DNA of 8,400 bases from Deltaproteobacteria bacterium (GCA_003646995.1 QMLZ01000123.1:1-8400), one strand, 5' to 3'; numbered from the stretch's first letter, positions 1-6,170 are shown. The notes: generated by a model from the sequence alone, not told the origin. Program-made: numbers and translations.

Positions 1-65
1 TCCTTGACTCAAGATACAAACTCTGAGAAATAACAAAAATACCAGCGTCGCTTCGCTCCGATTTC

Positions 66-157
66 CTGGTCGGAATGTTTCGGAATGACTGGTCGATTAC
101 TTTCGGAACAGCTGGTCGGAATAAATCGGAACAGCTGGACGATTTCAGCGGAATAGG
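66..157. repeat. four 23-bp tandem direct repeats, IS21-like terminal repeat array
   Basis: Four copies start at 66, 89, 112 and 135, exactly 23 bp apart. Each opens with CTGGTCG (CTGGACG in copy 4). Roughly eight variable AT-rich bases follow, then a conserved TCGGAA (GCGGAA in copy 4) and a two- or three-base tail, CAG in copies 2 and 3. Conservation is concentrated in two blocks per unit, as expected for protein-binding sites rather than coding DNA. Multiple terminal repeats of about 20 bp are a known trait of IS21-family ends, where they bind the IstA transposase. The assignment to that family is inference, because no istA or istB gene lies in the window. The array abuts a truncated recombinase gene, which suits an element end that inserted in or deleted part of that gene. 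Confidence 0.6.
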
Positions 158-515
158 CAACCAGAGAAAATCAACATGGGGAAGATCGGAATATGTCTTC
201 CTAAACAGATACGGAAGAACGCTAAATCCATGCCCCTTAGCCAAACATGCTTGGAAAAAAGCGCTAGATAAGGCAGGAGTTGAGTATAGGAGGCTGTCTC
301 AGACGAGGCATACTTATGCTTGTCTCATGTTAAATGCGGGTGTATTGCCAGGCTACGTCATGAAACAAATGGGACATACCTCGTTGAAAATGATTTATGA
401 CCATTATTATACTTACATCAAACAATATGACCGTGATGAGGCGAAAATTTTCATGGAGAAGGTCTATAACCCATATATGGAAAAAGAAAAAAATGTCCCA
501 TTTGTGTCCCACTAA
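75..515 (+). pseudogene. tyrosine recombinase (phage-type integrase), 3' remnant
   Basis: The 146-residue frame carries the C-terminal catalytic part of a tyrosine recombinase. Recognisable integrase sequence begins near residue 37 (nt ~183, SEYVFLNRYGRTLNP). The box II Arg is R78 in TRHTYACLML, followed by MGHTSLKM (H101) and a probable nucleophile Tyr at Y111, ten residues after that His. A full-length enzyme is usually 350-400 residues. The core-binding domain, box I Arg and beta-hairpin Lys are absent, and box II has Ser75 where many members carry His. Residues 1-28 are merely translated 23-bp repeats, so they are not integrase and the ATG at 75 is not a genuine start. The gene runs toward the 3' end of tRNA-Pro, a typical integrase position. 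It is very probably non-functional. Confidence 0.8.
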
Positions 516-554
516 GAAAAAAGAGGGGAAGCTTTATACGGCTAACGCCCTCTT
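515..554 (-). terminator. Rho-independent terminator after tRNA-Pro
   Basis: On the minus strand AAGAGGG (554-548) pairs with CCCTCTT (527-521). The loop of about 20 nt can form a small inner AGC/GCT stem. The second arm runs into a T-rich tail (TTTTTT then CTTA) toward 515. It sits about 27 nt beyond the tRNA 3' end, so it probably ends transcription of the tRNA and perhaps of the operon before it. On the plus strand the same hairpin has no U tract, although it could shield the operon from transcription coming from the integrase side. Confidence 0.65.
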
Positions 555-580
555 ATGATTATAAAAACTGGATAATAAAC

Positions 581-657
581 TGGTCGGGACGACTGGATTT
601 GAACCAGCGACCCCCGCGTCCCGAACGCGGTGCTCTACCAGCCTGAGCCACGTCCCG
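581..657 (-). tRNA. tRNA-Pro(CGG), CCA encoded
   Basis: Read on the minus strand from 657, the sequence folds as a complete cloverleaf. A perfect 7-bp acceptor stem (CGGGACG/CGTCCCG) is followed by a D arm with GCTC/GAGC. The anticodon stem CCGCG/CGCGG holds loop TTCGGGA, giving anticodon CGG (proline). The T arm GCTGG/CCAGT closes through one G-U pair around TTCAAAT. The discriminator is A and the 3' CCA is encoded at 583-581. The C1-G72 acceptor end is characteristic of bacterial tRNA-Pro. It begins 23 nt after the Nudix stop codon on the same strand, so co-transcription is possible. Its 3' end faces the integrase remnant. Confidence 0.97.
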
Positions 658-680
658 ACCTGCTTTTTGAAAATAATAAT

Positions 681-1286
681 CTATTTATCCCCTGGCTTCA
701 AGGGCAATTTCCCATTTAATATAGCAACAAAGTTCTTCATTATTCGTGCGGTAGCACCCCAGATCACGTCGCCGTGGTATACAAGGGCGGGCGTGCGGTA
801 GGTGATACCCTGAAAATTAAAGCTGTAATTGTCCTGCATGTTGGAGAAAAATAACTCCAGAGGAACCACAAGTATACGTTCTACCTCTGCTTCGCACAGT
901 TTGAAATGGTAATTGGGTGGTACCATCCCAACAAATGGGTGGATGATGAAATTAGAAACAATAGTAAGTGTGTCATCTAGTCTGCCGAGCAGTATTACAT
1001 CCCCCTTGGCAAGCCCTATCTCCTCCTCCGCTTCCCTAAGGGCTGTATGCTCCAGCGATTCGTCCCCATCGTCTACCCTTCCTCCTGGAAAGGAGATCTG
1101 CCCCTTATGGTGTTCAACCCGGTCGGTCCGTTTCGTTAGTATTACGTGAGATCTGTCATTTTCGAAAGTGAGAGGTATCAATACGCTTGCATGATTATAA
1201 GCGTCCTCAGGGTCTGGAATGGTAACCGGCTGTCTGTTACCCAAGACTTCCCTTATGACATCTGCAATATCTTTCTCATAACTCAT
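681..1286 (-). CDS. CoA pyrophosphatase-type Nudix hydrolase
   Basis: This 201-residue protein belongs to the Nudix subgroup that cleaves coenzyme A to 4'-phosphopantetheine and 3',5'-ADP (NudL/NUDT7 type, formerly UPF0035). The diagnostic segment ILTKRT-x5-HHKGQISFPGG spans residues 49-69. The Nudix box follows, with GGRVDDGDES and LREAEEEIG; metal-binding glutamates are E85, E88 and E89. The spacing from the box Gly to the first Glu is one residue longer than the textbook motif, as in other members of this subgroup (GGAVDDTD-like). WGATARIM near residues 176-183 is another subgroup signature. Length fits the family. The ATG overlaps the stop of the upstream cyclase gene as ATGA, so translation is probably coupled. 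CoA specificity is inferred from motifs; other dinucleotide substrates are possible. Confidence 0.88.
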   Translation of the reverse strand: MSYEKDIADVIREVLGNRQPVTIPDPEDAYNHASVLIPLTFENDRSHVILTKRTDRVEHHKGQISFPGGRVDDGDESLEHTALREAEEEIGLAKGDVILLGRLDDTLTIVSNFIIHPFVGMVPPNYHFKLCEAEVERILVVPLELFFSNMQDNYSFNFQGITYRTPALVYHGDVIWGATARIMKNFVAILNGKLPLKPGDK

Positions 1287-2227
1287 GGTTCGCGTGGCCC
1301 CTTCTTCCTTTGTGGTGGAACCGGTCTCTCTATTTCTGTGAGGATTTTTCCTTCCTTGAACACCGTGACCCTTCCTGTGGACTCAGAAATAACAACAGCA
1401 ACAGATGCTGTAGCATTGGTTATGGCTGCTGCAGCAGCATGTCTGGCACCTAAGCCTTGGGGGAGGGAAAGATCAGGAAAAGCCACGTTCAAATATCTCC
1501 CGGCCGCAAGGACCACGCCATCATCCCTGATTATAAAAGCACCATCTATGGCAGCAAACTCCTTAATACTCTCTTGTACCCGGGGATCATTTATGTGCAG
1601 ATCTCTTTCCGGTCTTCCTTCAAAGGGGTTAAATACCAGTTGATGAGAAAGCCTTAGCACATTTTCGTGATCTCCTAAGACAAAGGTCGTTCCCACGGGC
1701 TTTCCCTCCCTTCCCTCATTTGCAAGCTCCATTGCCAACCTCATAAGTGTGTCAAAAACATCGGGCCGGAAATTCTCCGGGAAGCTGAGGGTGTTTCCTC
1801 CAATAAAAAGTTCTGCCTCCAGCTCGGGAATCACGATAATCAGCGTATCCATGTACCCTTGTTCTGGCACTCCACCCACGCAGATAATTACATCTTTTTC
1901 ATTTAACAGCCCCTTGGATATGGCGGACAAAAACCCCATTTTCAGGTATCCCAACCTCGAAAGCCTTACGTCCGGAATCCTAACAGGGTTTACTGGTAGC
2001 CTTGCCGCCTTATCTATGCATTCCTGCCTTTTTGTTAAAAGGATCAGTTTCACATCGGTTTTCAGGTCCAAAAACGGTTCTATGTCCTTGGTGCTGTCCA
2101 TATAAAAAAGCACCGCACTCGCCCCTATGCGCTTCGCCATCTTTATGGCTTCCTGAATAAGGGTCTGCGTCCACTTCTTCTTCGAGACTGCTATTGTATC
2201 ACTTTCAAAAGGATTCTCGGTGACCAT
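1283..2227 (-). CDS. diadenylate cyclase, PK_C-like domain plus DAC (DisA_N) domain
   Basis: Predicted to make the second messenger c-di-AMP from two ATP. From the ATG at 2227 the protein has 314 residues; a TTG one codon upstream (2230) is an alternative start. Residues ~20-135 look like the pyruvate kinase C-terminal alpha/beta fold (an AIKMAKRIGASAVLFYMD stretch). The DAC domain covers ~150-300, with REGKPVGTTFVLGD (173-186), DGA (228-230) and GLGARHAAAAAIT (258-270). This architecture matches archaeal DacZ more than DisA or CdaA, since there are no membrane segments or DNA-binding domains. The usual RHR triad reads R262-H263-A264, so catalytic competence is not assured. The protein starts about 33 nt after pyrE and overlaps the Nudix gene by 4 nt. 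The Shine-Dalgarno is weak (GGTGG). Confidence 0.85.
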   Translation of the reverse strand: MVTENPFESDTIAVSKKKWTQTLIQEAIKMAKRIGASAVLFYMDSTKDIEPFLDLKTDVKLILLTKRQECIDKAARLPVNPVRIPDVRLSRLGYLKMGFLSAISKGLLNEKDVIICVGGVPEQGYMDTLIIVIPELEAELFIGGNTLSFPENFRPDVFDTLMRLAMELANEGREGKPVGTTFVLGDHENVLRLSHQLVFNPFEGRPERDLHINDPRVQESIKEFAAIDGAFIIRDDGVVLAAGRYLNVAFPDLSLPQGLGARHAAAAAITNATASVAVVISESTGRVTVFKEGKILTEIERPVPPQRKKGPREP

Positions 2228-2260
2228 CAATTGTTACCACCAATGACAAGAAATCACGTC

Positions 2261-3016
2261 TCAAACTCCGTAGATTCTCAAATATTCTTCAAATTGAGAC
2301 TTTGTTTCATCGTCTATGGGCATTCTTTGTCCCCTAATCAGGATGGGTATTTTTTCCGCATACAAGAAATCAATGATCTCGCTGATCCCCGCCACAGGAA
2401 ATACCTTCACGTTTGTGTTGGTCTCGAAATCCTGGATTGCGTTTCTTCCTTTTACCCCCAGTTTGACCCTTCCGGCTTCATCGTATACTGCCGTGGTCTG
2501 CTCCCGATCCACTCCTATCCCTATCCCGATTATTTCGTAGTCAATTCCAAGGTTCGTCGCCTCATCCCCGATTTTGTCTAGCAGTTCCAATTTTGTACCC
2601 ATAGAAGTTGCCACATCATCCACAATGAATATCCTGCACCCATCAAAAAGGGTTCGGTTGACCATCAGGCTTTTCCTTGACGATGCCTCCCCGTGGGTTT
2701 TGGCCTCTTTGCGATCGTATTCGAAGAAAAGGTCCGTTCCATGGCCCTGCCACAGGGCTATGGCCGTGGCCAAGGCTATTGAACTACCCTTGTAAGAAGG
2801 GCCGAGAATGATGTCAGTTCGCTCCGCCAAGCCCTCGGATACCATCATTCCAGCGTAAAAAGACCCAAGCTTTATCGCCAGTTGTCCTGTCCTGAACATG
2901 GCCATATTCACAAAATATGGCGTGGGCCGCCCATCTTTTAAGACCAGGTTGTCATCAAAAAAAAGCGCACCAGTTTGTGCCAAGGTAAGTGCGAATTCCT
3001 TTTTATAAGGTTCCAT
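2261..3016 (-). CDS. pyrE: orotate phosphoribosyltransferase
   Basis: PyrE joins orotate with PRPP to give orotidine 5'-monophosphate, the fifth step of UMP synthesis, in the cytosol. GRPTPYFVNMAMFRTG (29-44) corresponds to the OPRT substrate-binding N-terminus. GPSYKGSSIA carries the conserved YKG (75-77), YDRKEAKTHGE (100-110) the catalytic flexible loop, and FIVDDVATSMGTK (130-142) the PRPP-binding motif. At 251 residues it is longer than many bacterial OPRTs (about 190-215). The extra length is a C-terminal segment after ~residue 220 ending in EEYLRIYGV. A GAGGAGG sequence lies about 13 nt before the ATG, with a weaker AGGCGG closer in. It heads the operon pyrE-cyclase-Nudix and is divergent from the EF-Tu-like gene. 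Confidence 0.93.
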   Translation of the reverse strand: MEPYKKEFALTLAQTGALFFDDNLVLKDGRPTPYFVNMAMFRTGQLAIKLGSFYAGMMVSEGLAERTDIILGPSYKGSSIALATAIALWQGHGTDLFFEYDRKEAKTHGEASSRKSLMVNRTLFDGCRIFIVDDVATSMGTKLELLDKIGDEATNLGIDYEIIGIGIGVDREQTTAVYDEAGRVKLGVKGRNAIQDFETNTNVKVFPVAGISEIIDFLYAEKIPILIRGQRMPIDDETKSQFEEYLRIYGV

Positions 3017-3046
3017 GCTTGCCGCCTAGCCTCCTCTTGTAGCAAT

Positions 3047-3076
3047 ATAATAATCAATCCCGTGCCCATCATTCAA
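3047..3076 (-). promoter_or_regulatory. putative sigma70 promoter for the pyrE operon
   Basis: On the minus strand a TTGAAT -35 (3076-3071) and a TATTAT -10 (3052-3047) are separated by 18 bp. Transcription would start near 3040, giving a leader of about 24 nt before the pyrE ATG. It is back to back with the promoter of the divergent EF-Tu-like gene. It is predicted from hexamer match only. Confidence 0.45.
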
Positions 3077-3085
3077 TACAATTCC

Positions 3086-3114
3086 TTGACAAGGAGTTTA
3101 TCCAGGAATATATA
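3086..3114 (+). promoter_or_regulatory. putative sigma70 promoter for the EF-Tu-like gene
   Basis: A consensus TTGACA (3086-3091) is followed after 17 bp by TATATA (3109-3114); TATACT at 3111-3116 is an alternative with 19 bp spacing. The -35 lies inside the small palindrome CCTTG-A-CAAGG (3084-3094). The leader would be about 75 nt and contains no obvious terminator hairpin. Confidence 0.5.
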
Positions 3115-3198
3115 CTTGGAATATCAATATGTTTTCGGCGCTGAAGTTTACGAGCCCGACTGTCTCCGGGATTCACCCATCTTGCAGGAGGTTTTGCC

Positions 3199-3456
3199 AT
3201 GCCTGAGGAACAAGTAGGAGTGATCGTGAAATTCTTTGCCAAACCGAGCGTTGCAGCCCTAGAGGTCACCAATGGAACCATCAAGAGAGGGGACTTGCTC
3301 CATTACAAAGGACACACCACTGATTTTACTGAAGAGGTCTCCAGCATGGAGATTGACAACCAGCCCGTAGAAGAGGCCAAGGCCGGGGATTTGGTAGGTC
3401 TCAAGGTAAGCCAGAGGGTCAGGCCCAACGACAAGGTTTACAAGGTGGTGGAGTAG
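3199..3456 (+). CDS. stand-alone EF-Tu domain II-like (translation elongation factor-like) protein
   Basis: This 85-residue protein resembles the second (beta-barrel) domain of EF-Tu-type GTPases. VGVIVKFFAKPSVAALEV begins the barrel, GTIKRGDLLHYKGHTTDF resembles the 'G.ikvGD.v.i.G' strand pair of EF-Tu, and AGDLVGLKV resembles the 'aGd.Vgl.l' motif. There is no GTP-binding domain, no signal peptide and no membrane segment. Small proteins of this type are annotated 'translation elongation factor-like' in archaea and deltaproteobacteria, and a similar barrel ends some U32 peptidase-family RNA hydroxylation proteins. Its own role is not established. A strong AGGAGG (3187-3192) precedes the ATG at good spacing. 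The gene is monocistronic and its 3' end overlaps the convergent zinc-ribbon gene by 19 bp. Confidence 0.8.
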   Translation: MPEEQVGVIVKFFAKPSVAALEVTNGTIKRGDLLHYKGHTTDFTEEVSSMEIDNQPVEEAKAGDLVGLKVSQRVRPNDKVYKVVE

Positions 3457-4199
3457 TCCTGAATCTTTCTCAACGCCTTGGGTATCAGCTTCCGAATAAA
3501 GGTCTCCTGGTCAAAACTATTAAGGGACGAATAAGTCTGGTAGGCGGGGTGTTCCCTGCTCAAGATAGGAATCCTGGCGTGGAGCGCGGGTGCCACCTCT
3601 TGGAACCGAGCTACCATCTCCACGAGGGTCAGGTCTTCTCCTGGATAACTTTCGAGCCAGCCCAGTCTTTTCATGCACTCGAACCTGATCCGGTCCAACA
3701 CAAACAAGTACCGGTCAATAACCGCCATCTTCTTGTCACCCGCCAGCTCATTGAATTCAAAACCAGAACCTAGTCCTTCTAGGCTCATGATCAAGTCATA
3801 GAGGTAGAATGTGCTCTTGTCCTGGGCTTGTGCGAGGTAGGCAAGTGTGGATACTGAAAGATCGCCCAGCTTAGTGTCAACCGAGAATTCTTCTTCAAAG
3901 GCGCTTATCCAGTTACGGTACCCTCGTTTTGCTGCAACGTTTAATCGTGCTTTTTCAAGCTCTATTACCCGAGACACTGCTTTCTCCGCCACTCCGAAGC
4001 CCCGCCAGGTCCAAGCCGCATCTAGCGCACACATGGTTTCCCTGCTGCACCAGGCCGCAACGGGGGCAAAGTACAAAGTGCGACATGGGCGTCGGGGCCT
4101 TGTTCCGCCTCTCGCTGCTGTCCTGCGGGAGCTGGTCCAGGATGGTAATCCGGGCTCCCATCTCCGAAAGGGCATCAGCATACTTTCTCGCAGCTTCAA
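3438..4199 (-). pseudogene. C-terminal part of frameshifted zinc-ribbon protein
   Basis: The frame is open from 4199, but only the part after about 4003 looks like real protein. It continues the zinc-ribbon gene upstream: joining the two frames gives CGLDLAG|FGVAEKAVSRVIELEK and then about 185 residues to the stop. The first ~60 residues of the open frame (arginine- and tryptophan-rich) are the out-of-frame shadow of the zinc-ribbon coding sequence. The genuine part is mostly helical and charged, for example SAFEEEFSVDTKLGDLSVSTL and DRYLFVLDRIRFECMKRLGWLE. It has no motif I recognise, no signal peptide and no membrane segment. With the frame restored the whole product would be 307 residues (4362 to 3438). 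The break may be a sequencing error rather than true inactivation. Confidence 0.7.
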
Positions 4200-4362
4200 G
4201 AGTCAAGTTCTGCTTAATAATAATGGGGGCCTCCTTGAGCATTTGCTCGACAAGGGCCTGTTTCACCCCTTTGCGGGCCATTTTCTCCTTAAATATGACC
4301 ACGTCGCCGATAAGTCCGGAAAAAAGGAGACGATACTTCTTGTTGTTTGTCGAATAATACAT
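3955..4362 (-). CDS. N-terminal part of zinc-ribbon protein of unknown function (frameshifted gene)
   Basis: Residues ~10-75 form a small domain that begins YRLLFSGLIGD and ends PIIIKQNLTLEAARKYADAL, then GARITIL. I recognise it as an N-terminal module of proteobacterial proteins ending in zinc ribbons; no function can be given. A CPRC-x9-CARC zinc ribbon follows (Cys 99, 102, 112, 115). After the ribbon this frame yields only GLRSGGESSVSGNRA and a stop, while the +1 frame continues sensibly, so the last 15 residues are probably frameshift product. The ATG at 4362 directly follows an in-frame TAG, so no earlier start is possible. An internal ATG with AAGGAG close by exists at residue 28 but would cut the conserved domain. 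The gene lies 66 nt downstream of pyrG and is probably co-transcribed with it. Confidence 0.75.
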   Translation of the reverse strand: MYYSTNNKKYRLLFSGLIGDVVIFKEKMARKGVKQALVEQMLKEAPIIIKQNLTLEAARKYADALSEMGARITILDQLPQDSSERRNKAPTPMSHFVLCPRCGLVQQGNHVCARCGLDLAGLRSGGESSVSGNRA

Positions 4363-4428
4363 CTAGGCCAACTCAATCACCACTGCCGAAATTCCGCTAC
4401 CACGCGGGACTGCCTCACATCTTCCTGA

Positions 4429-6018
4429 TTACTTTTTCCTCTCCATACAAGCCCTTACAAACCCGTAGAACAAGGGAGCAGGCCTTTCCATTCTAGACTT
4501 TAGCTCCGGATGTGCTTGTGTTGCCACAAAATATGTGTGATCTGGCAGTTCTATGAACTCAACGAGTCTGCCATCTTTAGAGATGCCGGAGAAAACCATA
4601 CCATGTTCTTGAAGTACCTCATGGTACTCCGGATTGACCTCATAGCGGTGTCGGTGCCTCTCAGAGGCCTTATTGCTCCCATACAACTTTCTAACCAGGG
4701 TTCCCTCCTTCAAGACAGCCTCGTAAGCACCCAGTCGCATGGTCCCGCCCTTGTCCACAATTTCCCTTTGCTCCGGGAGGATATCAATGACCGGATACGG
4801 GGTGGAGGGATCTATTTCCGTTGAGTTTGCCCCCTGAAGCCCACACACATTCCTGGCAAATTCAATCACCGCAAGCTGCAGCCCCAGGCAAAGTCCTAAA
4901 AACGGGATGTCCTTTTCTCTTGCCACCTGGATTGCTCGGATTTTACCTTCGGTTCCGCGCGAACCAAAGCCTCCCGGGACCAAAATCCCGTCCATGTCTT
5001 CCAATATTCGCGAATCCTTCAAATCAGTGGTCTCAACCCATTTTACATTGATCTTGCACTTCAGGTGGGCCGAACAGTGGTTAAAGGCCTCGAGAATCGA
5101 GGCATAGGAGTCCTCGAGGCGCGTGTATTTTCCACACATCGCCACAGTGATTTCTTTAGTGGGGTGCCTGATGTTTTCTATATAGGTTTTCCATTTCCTT
5201 AGATCAGGGGGGCTGTAGATATTCAATTTCTTGTGAATGATCTCCGGCAATCCCTCTTGTTCAAAGATAACCGGGATTTCATAAATGTCCTCAACATCCA
5301 AACCAGTGATCACAGCCTCCGGAGCAACGTCACAAAAGTTGGAGATCTTGGCCTTGACCTCCTTAGCGAGAAACTGCGAACACCTTCCGATTATGATATC
5401 CGGGAATATTCCCCTTTGTTTAAGGAGATTCACGCTCTGCTGGGTCGGCTTGGACTTCTGTTCGTTTACGCCGTATGGAATCGGCACATAAGTCAAGTGG
5501 ACATAAAGGATGTTTTCTTTGCCCACGTCCTCCTTCATCTGCCTCATTGCTTCAAGGAATAATTCGTTTTCTATGTCACCTACGGTGCCACCTATTTCCA
5601 CGAGTACAAGGTCCGGCTTTTCCTCCTCAACGACTTGGAAAATATGGTTTTTTATAACATCCGTTACGTGGGGAATATACTGCACGGTCTTTCCAAGATA
5701 GTCCCCCCTGCGCTCCTTGTCGCGCACTATCTCGAACACCTTCCCCATGGTCAGGTTCCATTTTGTTTTACATGTAACACCCAGGAAGCGCTCATAGTGC
5801 CCAAAGTCCATATCCACTTCGCCGCCGTCATCAAGCACAAACACCTCGCCATGCTCGAAGGGATTCATGGTCCCTGGGTCGACATTTAGATACCCGTCGC
5901 ATTTTATTGGAACAATCTTGAGGCGGGAGGACAAAAGGTGACCTATGGAAGCTACCGCAATCCCTTTACCAAGACCCGATAGCACGCCGCCGGTAACAAT
6001 AATGAACTTGGTGGGCAT
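4429..6018 (-). CDS. pyrG: CTP synthase (glutamine-hydrolysing)
   Basis: PyrG converts UTP to CTP with ATP and glutamine, the last step of de novo CTP synthesis. Starting at MPTKFIIVTGG (6018) it has 529 residues; an in-frame ATG at 6039 would add seven. The later start is preferred because AAGG/GGAG lies just before it and because family members begin M-x-x-KFIFVTGGV. The synthetase half has the P-loop GGVLSGLGKGI (10-20), then KCDGYLNVDPGTMNPFEHGEVFV and GGTVGDIE. The C-terminal class I glutamine amidotransferase domain has GGFGSRG, nucleophile Cys377 in LGLCLGLQ, and His503/Glu505 in AHPE, then KSRMERPAPLF. All catalytic parts are intact and length is normal. Its first downstream partner is the zinc-ribbon gene rather than the kds genes often found after pyrG in proteobacteria. 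Confidence 0.97.
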   Translation of the reverse strand: MPTKFIIVTGGVLSGLGKGIAVASIGHLLSSRLKIVPIKCDGYLNVDPGTMNPFEHGEVFVLDDGGEVDMDFGHYERFLGVTCKTKWNLTMGKVFEIVRDKERRGDYLGKTVQYIPHVTDVIKNHIFQVVEEEKPDLVLVEIGGTVGDIENELFLEAMRQMKEDVGKENILYVHLTYVPIPYGVNEQKSKPTQQSVNLLKQRGIFPDIIIGRCSQFLAKEVKAKISNFCDVAPEAVITGLDVEDIYEIPVIFEQEGLPEIIHKKLNIYSPPDLRKWKTYIENIRHPTKEITVAMCGKYTRLEDSYASILEAFNHCSAHLKCKINVKWVETTDLKDSRILEDMDGILVPGGFGSRGTEGKIRAIQVAREKDIPFLGLCLGLQLAVIEFARNVCGLQGANSTEIDPSTPYPVIDILPEQREIVDKGGTMRLGAYEAVLKEGTLVRKLYGSNKASERHRHRYEVNPEYHEVLQEHGMVFSGISKDGRLVEFIELPDHTYFVATQAHPELKSRMERPAPLFYGFVRACMERKK

Positions 6019-6114
6019 TTCTCCAACCTTGCTATGCATGTGTTTAAAAACTATCCCTATCCCCCTCCTGTGTCAAGGCCGAACACGGGTTCCCGCCATT
6101 GAATTGCTGCTGCT

Positions 6115-6142
6115 AAGATACAATATATCCTACTATTGTCAA
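6115..6142 (-). promoter_or_regulatory. putative sigma70 promoter for pyrG
   Basis: On the minus strand TTGACA (6142-6137) and TATCTT (6120-6115) are separated by 16 bp, with a TG just before the -10. A second TTGACA at 6076-6071 is followed after 17 bp by a poorer TAGTTT and is a weaker alternative. The leader of roughly 90 nt contains no terminator with a U tract, so attenuation is not evident. Confidence 0.45.
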
Positions 6143-6162
6143 GGAGAACACTACATATTGTA
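6119..6162. promoter_or_regulatory. inverted repeat in the pyrG / response-regulator divergent promoter region
   Basis: TACAATAT (6119-6126) and ATATTGTA (6155-6162) form a perfect 8-bp inverted repeat with a 28-bp spacer. Its centre falls on the pyrG -35 box, and the right arm ends 9 bp before the -35 of the response-regulator promoter. The position suits an operator for a dimeric regulator bound at two sites. The region is AT-rich, so chance occurrence is a real possibility. Confidence 0.3.
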
Positions 6163-6170
6163 ATTTTCCC

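Noticed and set aside
1..65. TTGACT at 4-9 as an outward promoter of the mobile element
   Set aside because: No acceptable -10 hexamer lies at 16-18 bp, so it was not annotated; nothing else is recognisable in these 65 bases.
581..596. Similarity of the tRNA-Pro 3' end (TGGTCGGGACGACTGG) to the CTGGTCGG block of the 23-bp repeats
   Set aside because: The match is 7-8 bases and is fully explained by the tRNA acceptor and CCA end; it does not extend to the second repeat block.
1146..1643. 165-codon plus-strand open frame across the cyclase/Nudix junction
   Set aside because: It is antisense to two well-supported genes, has no family resemblance and starts inside the Nudix coding sequence; it is a shadow.
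2231..2581. 116-codon plus-strand open frame opposite pyrE
   Set aside because: It lies antisense to conserved OPRT sequence and shows no domain or initiation signal.
3847..4428. 193-codon plus-strand open frame opposite the zinc-ribbon gene
   Set aside because: The antisense strand carries a recognisable domain and a CxxC zinc ribbon; this frame has no motif and no ribosome-binding site.
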